From Flavobacterium psychrophilum (GTDB lineage: Bacteria > Bacteroidota > Bacteroidia > Flavobacteriales > Flavobacteriaceae): 14,691 bases of DNA. Made by a program: the position numbers and the translations under genes. The notes beneath the pieces were generated by a model. The model did not search any database and was not told where the DNA came from. It worked only from the letters and a program-made list of their open reading frames with translations. This document shows positions 1-6,334 of this stretch, piece by piece; position 1 is the stretch's first letter, and every line of letters begins with the position of its first letter. The DNA lies in assembly GCA_945866505.1 (NCBI GenBank), contig CAMBHH010000078.1, positions 1 through 14,691 of the forward strand, read 5' to 3'.

Positions 1-1286
1 ACCCGATCCATTCCTTTTTTCATATTGGCAAAAACGTTGTCCACGACCACAATTCCGTCATCGACCAACATTCCTAATCCCATTACTAGTCCGAACAATA
101 CCATTGTGTTCAAGGTTAACCCTAGAGCTGAAAGTATGGCAAAAGCAATCATCATCGATAATGGAATCGCTGCTCCTACGAACAAGGAGTTTCGAAGTCC
201 CATTGTAAACATTAGCACAATCATTACAAGAATAATCCCGAAAATAATGTGATTTGACAATTCATCCACCTGATGTTCTACACGAGAAGACTGGTCGTTG
301 GTCATTTCTATTTTTAGGTTTTTGGGCAAATAGGCAGCTTGTGCTTTTTCTATACGTTCTTTCACCTGCTCAATAGCCGAAATCATATTTTGACCTGAAC
401 GTTTTTTCACGCTGAGCATTACTACTTCGTGACCTTTTTCGCGAGCATAAGTTGTTTTTTCCTTTTCTTTGAAATTGACAACTGCAATATCTTTTAGATA
501 AACTGTTCCGCCGTATGATTTTACAATGATGTTTTCTAGTTCTTTCGGGTCTTTGATTTCACCCACAATTCTAATGTTGTTTCTAGAACCTTGAGAAACT
601 AAATTTCCACCGGAAAGCGTCATATTTTCATATTTCACTGCATTCTGAATTTCGTCGAACGTCACTTGTGCTGCGGTCATTTTGAAAATGTCAACTGCAA
701 TTTCAACTTCTTTGTCATCTACACCAAGGATGTCTACTTTCTTCACTTCGGAGATTTCTTCAAGATCGTCTTGAATTAATTCTCCGTATTTTTTAAGTTG
801 CTGCGTGGTATAATTTCCTTGTAGATTGATGTTCAAAATAGGCACTTCTTCTGATATATTCAATTCAAAAACATTAGGCTCTACCTTGCTTCCATTATCC
901 AAATTTGGCCAGTCCGTTTGCGCTTTGGCATTGTCTACTTTGTCTTTGATTTTTACTTTGGCGGCATCAATAGAAACATCGTCGTCAAACTCGGCGATAA
1001 TCATTCCGTAATCTTGAAACGAGCTCGAAGTTACTTTGTTTACACCGCTAATATTTTTGATTTCTTTTTCTAATGGTTTGATGACCAATTTTTCTACATC
1101 TTCGGCTGAATTTCCAGGAAAAACAGACGAAATATAGACTTTGTTTTCGATGATTTCTGGAAAATCCTCACGCGGCATGGTGATATAGGCATATACTCCG
1201 GTAATCACGATTAAAGCCGTTATGATATAAACGGTAACTCGATTGTCAACCGCCCAATTGGAGATGGCGAATTTTTTATGTTCCAT
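1..1286 (-). CDS. RND efflux pump inner-membrane permease (AcrB/MexB-like), N-terminal part
   Basis: This is the proton-driven inner-membrane pump of a tripartite efflux system. The frame is open from the ATG at 1284-1286 to the left edge, giving 428 residues of a protein that is usually about 1000 or more long; the C-terminus is outside the window. The start MEHKKFAISNWAVDNR leads into TM1 (about residues 18-35), followed by the MPREDFPEI stretch usual after TM1. A periplasmic porter region follows, with SGVNKVTS, the ..TYAREKG.. segment and SVKKRSGQN. TM helices resume at about 335. Near the edge, MLVDDGIVVVDN (about 406-417) carries the paired aspartates D409/D410, equivalent to the proton-relay pair of AcrB. 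It is the last visible gene of the tetR-tolC-adaptor-pump operon, 128 bases after the adaptor gene. Drug-type (HAE) rather than metal-type is likely, but the substrate cannot be read from the sequence. Confidence 0.95.
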   Translation of the reverse strand, partial: MEHKKFAISNWAVDNRVTVYIITALIVITGVYAYITMPREDFPEIIENKVYISSVFPGNSAEDVEKLVIKPLEKEIKNISGVNKVTSSSFQDYGMIIAEFDDDVSIDAAKVKIKDKVDNAKAQTDWPNLDNGSKVEPNVFELNISEEVPILNINLQGNYTTQQLKKYGELIQDDLEEISEVKKVDILGVDDKEVEIAVDIFKMTAAQVTFDEIQNAVKYENMTLSGGNLVSQGSRNNIRIVGEIKDPKELENIIVKSYGGTVYLKDIAVVNFKEKEKTTYAREKGHEVVMLSVKKRSGQNMISAIEQVKERIEKAQAAYLPKNLKIEMTNDQSSRVEHQVDELSNHIIFGIILVMIVLMFTMGLRNSLFVGAAIPLSMMIAFAILSALGLTLNTMVLFGLVMGLGMLVDDGIVVVDNVFANMKKGMDR

Positions 1287-1303
1287 ATTTTGTTTTGTTT
1301 AAT

Positions 1304-1405
1304 GTTGTTTAAAAATGGTTTAAAGTTGTTTAAAATGGTTTGAAGTTGTTTAAATGTTTAACTGGGATGTCATTAAACAATTTTAAACTCTTAAACCTTT
1401 AAACT
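1304..1405. repeat. TTTAAAC/GTTTAAA-rich tandem and inverted repeat
   Basis: The gap between the adaptor and pump genes holds three imperfect tandem units beginning GTTGTTTAAA (1304-1324, 1325-1344, 1345-1361). After ACTGGGATGT (about 1361-1370) comes a run of the complementary type (TTAAAC, TTTAAACTC, TTAAACC, TTTAAACTC) to about 1405. The two halves could therefore pair into a long imperfect hairpin of about 40-base arms in the operon mRNA. It could affect mRNA processing or the ratio of adaptor to pump, or be a passive intergenic repeat of the kind common in flavobacterial genomes. It lacks the GC-rich stem and clean U-tract of an intrinsic terminator. Confidence 0.6.
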
Positions 1406-1414
1406 CTCAACCCT

Positions 1415-2554
1415 TTAGAAATTAAGCTTCATTCCTTCTGAAACAGCATTTGCTCCTTCGGTAACAATTACATCTTCGGTAGTTAATCCGCTTAAAATTT
1501 CGGTAAGATTTCCAGAAGACTGTCCTTGTTTTACAATTACTTTTTTGGCCGTTCCTGTTTTTCCGTTTGAATTGGTTACAGCGAATACAAACTTGTTTTT
1601 AGAACCGTCTTCTTGAATCACATTAGTAGGAACAACGACTGCATTTTTGCTCACATAATCTGTTATTTTAAGATTGGCTACCTGATTTGGTCGCAGCAAG
1701 TTTTCTGGATTTGGAACACTCACTTCAATACCAAAACTTCTATTACTAGGATTCACAAAATTTCCTATTTGACGTACTTTTCCTTTGTATGTTTTTCCTA
1801 GTGAAGACAATAAAACATCCACTTCTGTGCCTACTTTTAGTTTACCAATGTACGTTTCAGGAACCGATGTGGAAACATACATGTTGGATAAATTCACAAT
1901 TCGCATTAATCCTTGTGGGCTTGGTGCAACAACTTGTCCTTTTTCTACAAAAACTTCATCTATAGTTCCTGTAAACGGAGCTTTTATAAGGGTTTTTGAT
2001 AATTGTGCTTTGATTTGAGCAACGCCTCTTTGAGCCGAAATCATTTGAGTTTGTGCTTGCAAATACTGAATTTCAGAACCAATTTTTTGATCCCAAAGAT
2101 TTTTTTGACGTTCAAAAGTAGTTTTTGCCAAAGCATATTGGTTTTCTAAACTCGCCACTTGCTGACTTAATCCGGCATCGTCGATTCGTCCTAAAATTTG
2201 CCCTTTCGAAACTCTTTGTCCCGCTTTTACATTCAACGAAACCAATGTCCCTTGAAATTCTGGTTGAACCAATATGTTTTCTTTGGTCTCAACACTTCCC
2301 TGAATTTCAAGATAATGATTAAAAACAGTGTCTTTCACCGTTTGAACTGAAACCAAAGCTTCTTCTTTTTTGACATCTAATGTTGCTAATGCTTCGTCAA
2401 TTTTTGTTAAATCAGCCTGAATTAATGCTTTTTTGGCTTGAAGTGCTTTAACATTTTTTGATGAAATTAAAGTATCAATAGTAGCAATGTCTTCTTTCTT
2501 TCCGCAAGAAAACAATGAAATTGAAAGTACAGTTATTAGGATTATTTTTTTCAT
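1415..2554 (-). CDS. Efflux RND transporter periplasmic adaptor (membrane-fusion protein), lipoprotein
   Basis: This adaptor links the inner-membrane pump to the TolC-type channel. It is 379 residues, normal for the family. A lipoprotein signal peptide ends in the lipobox LFSC, with Cys17 the predicted lipidated residue. Residues about 31-70 are rich in Lys, Glu, Ala and Leu and look helical, a segment before the barrel. The first half of the lipoyl/barrel-sandwich domain is at about 92-125 (GTLVSLNVKAGQRVSKGQIL), the alpha-hairpin at about 126-188, and the second lipoyl half at about 189-212 (KAPFTGTIDEVFVEKGQVV). The beta-barrel follows at about 220-300 (including LRPNQVANLKI), then the membrane-proximal domain to the C-terminus. 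It lies 39 bases after tolC in the same operon. The family assignment is firm; the transported compound is unknown. Confidence 0.95.
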   Translation of the reverse strand: MKKIILITVLSISLFSCGKKEDIATIDTLISSKNVKALQAKKALIQADLTKIDEALATLDVKKEEALVSVQTVKDTVFNHYLEIQGSVETKENILVQPEFQGTLVSLNVKAGQRVSKGQILGRIDDAGLSQQVASLENQYALAKTTFERQKNLWDQKIGSEIQYLQAQTQMISAQRGVAQIKAQLSKTLIKAPFTGTIDEVFVEKGQVVAPSPQGLMRIVNLSNMYVSTSVPETYIGKLKVGTEVDVLLSSLGKTYKGKVRQIGNFVNPSNRSFGIEVSVPNPENLLRPNQVANLKITDYVSKNAVVVPTNVIQEDGSKNKFVFAVTNSNGKTGTAKKVIVKQGQSSGNLTEILSGLTTEDVIVTEGANAVSEGMKLNF

Positions 2555-2593
2555 ATTTATAAGGTATTGAGTTTACAATCTATTTTTTTCGTT

Positions 2594-3931
2594 TTATTTA
2601 TTTATTATTTTTTCTAAAGCTGCTTTTTTGTTGATAACATCGACCATCGATTTTAGATAATTTTGTTGTCCGGTGTACAATTGTCTTTGAGCATCATTGT
2701 AATCAAAACTTGAAGACAAACCTTCAGTAAATTTTATTTGTTGCTTTTTTTCGATTCTTTCGGCAAGACTCAAGTTAGATTTTGCTGTGGCGTATTCTTC
2801 AACACTGAATTCATATTCGCTTTTAGCGGCTGCAAATTGTAATTTTAATTTTTGTTCAGCTTCCGATAATTGTGTTTTGGCTTGGTCCAAAGCTATTTTG
2901 GCTTGTTGAGTTCGAGAACTTCTAGCCAAACTACTGAAAATTGGCACATTCAAACTTACGCCAACATTAGAATAATTGAACCAATTTTGATTTTGTGTAA
3001 AAAACTGAAATTCATCTTTGAAAGCCGTGTAACCAAAATTGAGATTGGCTGCTAGGGAAGGCAAAGCTTTACTTTTTTGCAATTTCAACTCTAATTCTCT
3101 TTGCTCCTGAAAATTTAAAGCCATTTTATAATTGACATTTTCTGCAACCGCAAATTCATTTTTGGCTAATGCCAAATCTAAATTTGAAACTGTTAAATTA
3201 TCTAATGTATCTGTGAGTTTTAGATCATCATTAATTTCAATTCCTAAAGTGATTTTTAGCATTTTATAGGCTACTTCAATCAATCTTTTGTTATAGTTCA
3301 AAGTGCTATTTATTGAGGTAAGCGTGATTTGCAATTGCTCTACACTTTCTTCTTCAATTAGTCCGTTTTTGAACGTTGCTTTGGTATCAGACAACGTTTT
3401 TTCTAAAGTTGCTTTATTTTTTTCAAGAATTATAATGCTTTCTTGAGCTAATAAAACATTCCCATAGGCATTAATCACGGCTTCTTTTATTTCAACATCC
3501 GTTTTTTGCTTTGCATTTTCGTAATATTTTAAATAGGTTTTAGAAGCTTGTAATGCCACGATATACGAACCATCAAAAATCAGTTGGCTCAAAGTAGAAT
3601 GCGCAATCATGCTGTGTTTTGTTCCAAAAGCCACCGTTGCGTATGTCCCAGGTTCTCCGCCAAAAAATTCAGCTGGAACAACGGATTTTTGCAACACAAA
3701 ATTATTCGTGTAATCTAATCCAGCATTAATTTGCGGCAAACCCGCTGCGGTGGTTTCCCATTTTTTTTCTTTGGAAGCTTCGATGTCTCTTCCAGCGTTT
3801 ATAACCGAATAATTATTGGTTAATGCATGACTTATCGCTTCTTCAAGGCTAAAATTGAAGCTTTTCTTGTTGTCTTGCGCGTTTGCTGTCAACGCAAAAA
3901 CGATTAGTGGTATTAAAAGTAGTTTTTTCAT
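2594..3931 (-). CDS. TolC-family outer membrane efflux channel
   Basis: This is the outer-membrane and periplasmic exit duct of the tripartite pump. It has 445 residues, with a signal peptide MKKLLLIPLIVFALTANA and probable signal peptidase I cleavage before QDN. The mature protein has the two-repeat outer-membrane-efflux-protein layout: long helices rich in Ala, Lys, Glu and Gln (about 120-225 and 335-440) alternate with short strand segments, and residues starting SLEEAISHALTNNYSVI are typical of the N-terminal repeat. Its ATG overlaps the stop codon of the upstream tetR gene (TAATG at 3929-3933 on the minus strand), so translation is probably coupled. Outer-membrane channels can serve more than one pump, but this one is most simply the partner of the adjacent adaptor and RND genes. 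Confidence 0.95.
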   Translation of the reverse strand: MKKLLLIPLIVFALTANAQDNKKSFNFSLEEAISHALTNNYSVINAGRDIEASKEKKWETTAAGLPQINAGLDYTNNFVLQKSVVPAEFFGGEPGTYATVAFGTKHSMIAHSTLSQLIFDGSYIVALQASKTYLKYYENAKQKTDVEIKEAVINAYGNVLLAQESIIILEKNKATLEKTLSDTKATFKNGLIEEESVEQLQITLTSINSTLNYNKRLIEVAYKMLKITLGIEINDDLKLTDTLDNLTVSNLDLALAKNEFAVAENVNYKMALNFQEQRELELKLQKSKALPSLAANLNFGYTAFKDEFQFFTQNQNWFNYSNVGVSLNVPIFSSLARSSRTQQAKIALDQAKTQLSEAEQKLKLQFAAAKSEYEFSVEEYATAKSNLSLAERIEKKQQIKFTEGLSSSFDYNDAQRQLYTGQQNYLKSMVDVINKKAALEKIINK

Positions 3932-4527
3932 TATTTATGATAGTTATGTAATTGTTTTTCTAGTTCGATAATTCCATCTGCTGTTGCCATGGCTCTGGTG
4001 TGGTATTCTAACGCTTGTAATTCAAGTGCGCTAGCTTCTTTTTCGGAGCTCACATTGCCGTTAATGCTAAAAATTAAGGTGTAATAAAATTCAACATAGG
4101 TGTTAACAACGATGTCTTTTCGATATAAACCTTGTTGGATTCCTTTTTCAATATTTTGTTTGAACACAAAATTGCATTCGGTTATTTCTCTCGATACAAC
4201 TAAGTCGTAAATTTCTGGATAGTGTTTTTTTAATTGATAAACAGGGGAGTGGTCAGCAGCTTTAAACATTTCTTTGAACATTTTTCTGATTTCAAAATTT
4301 TCTTCAATGGCATTGTGATTTTTAGCCACGATAGTGTTAATGCTTTGATGAATTGCCTTGTGAACCATTTCGGTCGATTCCTCTATTAGAATTTCCTTGT
4401 TACAAAAATATTTGTAAATTGTTTTTTTAGAAATGCACATTTCTCCGGCAATGTCGTCCATCGTAACACTTTTGAAACCTAGTTTCATAAATAGGTCGGT
4501 GGCTTTTGCTATAATTTTTTCTTTCAT
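3931..4527 (-). CDS. TetR/AcrR-family transcriptional regulator, likely repressor of the efflux operon
   Basis: This is a one-component DNA-binding regulator of 198 residues, normal for TetR proteins. The N-terminal helix-turn-helix is clear: ATDLFMKLGFKSVTMDDIA (about 8-26), then the recognition helix region ISKKTIYKYFCNKEIL (about 32-47). The C-terminal about 150 residues form the variable helical ligand-binding and dimer domain, so the inducer cannot be predicted. It is the first gene of the tetR-tolC-adaptor-pump operon and overlaps tolC by one base. A long interrupted palindrome sits over its own promoter (4576-4603), and a near-identical one over the yceI promoter. I infer autoregulation plus control of yceI. 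The family is certain; repressor rather than activator is inferred from site position. Confidence 0.95.
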   Translation of the reverse strand: MKEKIIAKATDLFMKLGFKSVTMDDIAGEMCISKKTIYKYFCNKEILIEESTEMVHKAIHQSINTIVAKNHNAIEENFEIRKMFKEMFKAADHSPVYQLKKHYPEIYDLVVSREITECNFVFKQNIEKGIQQGLYRKDIVVNTYVEFYYTLIFSINGNVSSEKEASALELQALEYHTRAMATADGIIELEKQLHNYHK

Positions 4528-4563
4528 TGTAATTGCATAAATGCATCAGGTTTTTTCTTTATT

Positions 4564-4594
4564 CAAAGATATGTTGGAAACTTTCAATACGAAA
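4564..4594 (-). promoter_or_regulatory. Promoter of the tetR-efflux operon
   Basis: On the minus strand the -7 box is TATCTTTG (4564-4571), an exact match to the Bacteroidota TAnnTTTG. A 19-base spacer separates it from TTTC at 4591-4594 in the -33 position (one base from TTTG). Transcription would begin near 4557, giving a leader of about 30 bases before the ATG at 4527. The palindrome at 4576-4603 covers the spacer and -33 box. Confidence 0.7.
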
Positions 4595-4603
4595 TGAGTT
4601 TCC
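4576..4603. promoter_or_regulatory. Putative TetR operator at the tetR promoter
   Basis: The site has arms GGAAACT (4576-4582) and AGTTTCC (4597-4603) separated by 14 bases. Two further bases on each side pair, making TTGGAAACT and AGTTTCCAA. An inner TTTC-AATAC-GAAA palindrome is nested inside. It overlaps the -33 box and most of the spacer of the tetR promoter, so a bound protein would block RNA polymerase. The same layout recurs at 5226-5253 upstream of yceI. Assignment to the adjacent TetR protein is an inference from location, symmetry and recurrence. Confidence 0.75.
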
Positions 4604-4646
4604 AAAAAGATTACGATAATTTAACTTTCATCAAAAAAACAAACTT

Positions 4647-5162
4647 TTAAATCGAAAACTCCAAATTGGCGACTAGTTTCAGGTTTTTCCCAAAACCAAA
4701 TTTCTCTTTTGAATTATTGAAATCTTTATCCAATCCAAAATCGTTTCTGTTAATGTCTCCTTTTATTTCAAATGCCGCTTTTTTTGAACCATTGTAATTG
4801 TTGATTCCGATGAATTCTGCATCGAGTTCTACCATTTTGGTTACATCTTTGATTGTCAAATAGCCTTTCAAGAAATTGATGTTATTTTTAAATTTTTGAA
4901 ATGAGGTCGATTTGAACCGGATTAAAGGTTTCTTTTTGGAAGTTGTATTATTTTTTATATGCGGTGATGTCGTTTTTTTTTGCGAGGTAAAAGTATTGCT
5001 GTCTAAAAAAAATTCTAACGATGCATCCTCAAGTTGATCTTCCTCAAGAGAAACATAGCCATCGAAATGATTGGTTTCGCCGCCCAAATAAGTAATTGTA
5101 GAATCTTTCATTTTGATTAGCACATCAGATTGGTCAGAATCAATAGTCCATTTCGTTGCCAT
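4647..5162 (-). CDS. YceI-family lipocalin-like protein, cytoplasmic
   Basis: YceI-family proteins form an extended lipocalin-like beta-barrel, and structural work on homologues shows a long isoprenoid or similar lipid in the core. This one is 171 residues. Family marks are KWTIDSDQSDVLIKMK (4-19), a central HFDGYVSLE (32-40), PLIRFKSTSF (79-88), LKGYLTIKDVTK (98-109) and INRNDFGLDKDF (137-148). The usual His-Ser near the N-terminus is replaced by Gln-Ser. A longer frame opens at 5255, but I place the start at 5160-5162 because residue 1 then sits just before the conserved KWTID and because a strong promoter (5214-5244) lies inside the longer version. With this start there is no signal peptide, unlike periplasmic E. 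coli YceI. It shares its operator with the efflux operon, so a role linked to pump induction or membrane stress is likely. Confidence 0.88.
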   Translation of the reverse strand: MATKWTIDSDQSDVLIKMKDSTITYLGGETNHFDGYVSLEEDQLEDASLEFFLDSNTFTSQKKTTSPHIKNNTTSKKKPLIRFKSTSFQKFKNNINFLKGYLTIKDVTKMVELDAEFIGINNYNGSKKAAFEIKGDINRNDFGLDKDFNNSKEKFGFGKNLKLVANLEFSI

Positions 5163-5213
5163 AGATGATAGTTTTATAAAAGTAAAAGGCTTTTTAGGTC
5201 TTAATTTCTGGTG

Positions 5214-5244
5214 CAAATATAAACAGGAAACTTTGAATACCAAA
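5214..5244 (-). promoter_or_regulatory. Promoter of yceI
   Basis: On the minus strand TATATTTG (5214-5221) matches the -7 consensus TAnnTTTG exactly, and TTTG (5241-5244) is an exact -33 box, with a 19-base spacer. Transcription would start near 5207, leaving a leader of about 45 bases before the ATG at 5162. This excludes the in-frame upstream ATG at 5255 as the normal start. The geometry is identical to the tetR promoter. Confidence 0.8.
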
Positions 5245-5253
5245 ATAGTTTCC
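5226..5253. promoter_or_regulatory. Putative TetR operator at the yceI promoter
   Basis: The arms GGAAACT (5226-5232) and AGTTTCC (5247-5253) are 14 bases apart, with inner TTTG-AATAC-CAAA. It matches the tetR site at 24 of 28 positions. It covers the -33 box and part of the spacer of the yceI promoter, consistent with repression. The polyprenyl synthase promoter lies more than 40 bases away on the other side, so direct repression of that gene is less likely. Confidence 0.75.
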
Positions 5254-5319
5254 AAAGTATTTTTAATAAATTTATTATTAATTTAAAGCTTTAGGTTTTT
5301 TACTTTAGTTAAGTTGCTT

Positions 5320-5327
5320 TAAATTTG
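5320..5327 (+). promoter_or_regulatory. Probable -7 box of the polyprenyl synthase operon
   Basis: TAAATTTG matches TAnnTTTG exactly and lies 20 bases before the ATG at 5348, giving a predicted leader of about 14 bases. The -33 position has only a T-run (TTTT near 5297-5300), so the match is partial. A 13-base palindrome GAATTT-A-AAATTC (5328-5340) lies across the predicted start point. Confidence 0.5.
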
Positions 5328-5347
5328 GAATTTAAAATTCAATTTAA

Positions 5348-6322
5348 ATGCTTCCGATCAACGAATACCAAGAACAATTTTTACTTCATTTAGAAAGTCA
5401 GAACTTCGCTAAAGAGCCCAGAAATCTTTATCAGCCCATAGATTATATTTTGCAATTAGGAGGTAAACGGCTGCGACCGGTCTTGACATTAATGACTGCC
5501 GATATTTTTGATGTGGATTACAAATTGGCATTACCAGCAGCAATGGCTGTTGAGGTTTTTCATAATTTTTCGCTCATTCACGATGATATTATGGACGATG
5601 CACCTTTGCGAAGAGGTCAGGTTACGGTTCACGAAAAATGGAATATCAATACAGGAATTCTTTCGGGCGATGCCATGTTGATTTTGGCATACCAATATTT
5701 CGAAAATTACCAACCCAAAACGTTTCGGAAACTTGCCAAATTGTTTAGTAAAACCGCGCTCGAAGTTTGCGAAGGCCAACAATATGATGTGGATTTTGAA
5801 ACCCGAAATGATGTTACCATTACCGAGTATTTAAAAATGATTGAGTATAAGACGGCTGTTCTTGTTGCTGCGGCAATGAAAATGGGCGCCATTATTGCTC
5901 AAACTTCAAAAGAAAATTCTAGATTGATTTATGATTTTGGTCTTAATTTAGGACTGGCATTTCAGTTGCAAGATGATTATCTAGATGCTTTTGGAGACCC
6001 AGAAACCTTTGGAAAGCAAGTTGGTGGAGACATCATCGAAAATAAAAAAACATATTTATACCTTAAAGCAATCGAATTTTCGAAAATGGATGAAAAAGAA
6101 TTATTAACACAATTGTTTTCAGTACAGTTAGAGGATAACGAAAGTAAAATTAAGGCTGTGAAGGAAATTTTCAATTCCACTGGAGCTTCTGTTGCTACAC
6201 AAAAAGCCATTGAGGTATTTACTTTAAAAGCTTTTGAAACACTTGAAAAAATTGACATTTCGTCAGATAAGAAAGCGATGTTAAAAGATTTTGGAGAAAA
6301 TTTAATGCGACGAAATGTATAA
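5348..6322 (+). CDS. Polyprenyl diphosphate synthase (trans-isoprenyl diphosphate synthase)
   Basis: This cytoplasmic enzyme adds isopentenyl diphosphate units in head-to-tail fashion to make farnesyl, geranylgeranyl or longer trans-prenyl diphosphates, the precursors of quinones and carotenoids. It has 324 residues, normal for the family. Motifs in order are GGKRLRPVL (38-46), the first aspartate-rich motif DDIMD (79-83) followed by LRRG (87-90), HEKWN.NTGILSGDAML (95-111), CEGQ.YD (141-147), and the second aspartate motif in FQLQDDYLDAFGD (205-217, DDYLD 209-213) with GGDI.ENKKTYL (226-237). The first motif lacks the two-residue insert of typical bacterial farnesyl synthases, and Phe74 lies five residues before it. 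This fits a C15-C20 type product, but chain length is not certain. It leads a plus-strand group with the membrane protein 12 bases downstream. Confidence 0.93.
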   Translation: MLPINEYQEQFLLHLESQNFAKEPRNLYQPIDYILQLGGKRLRPVLTLMTADIFDVDYKLALPAAMAVEVFHNFSLIHDDIMDDAPLRRGQVTVHEKWNINTGILSGDAMLILAYQYFENYQPKTFRKLAKLFSKTALEVCEGQQYDVDFETRNDVTITEYLKMIEYKTAVLVAAAMKMGAIIAQTSKENSRLIYDFGLNLGLAFQLQDDYLDAFGDPETFGKQVGGDIIENKKTYLYLKAIEFSKMDEKELLTQLFSVQLEDNESKIKAVKEIFNSTGASVATQKAIEVFTLKAFETLEKIDISSDKKAMLKDFGENLMRRNV

Positions 6323-6334
6323 TAATTGTAATTT

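Noticed and set aside
25..252. Plus-strand open frame of 75 codons rich in Ser, Thr, Asn and Ile
   Set aside because: It is antisense to the RND pump gene, whose minus-strand frame is continuous and matches a known family.
1304..1405. CRISPR array from the tandem repeats between adaptor and pump genes
   Set aside because: The units are 17-21 bases, imperfect, AT-rich and directly adjoining, with no spacers.
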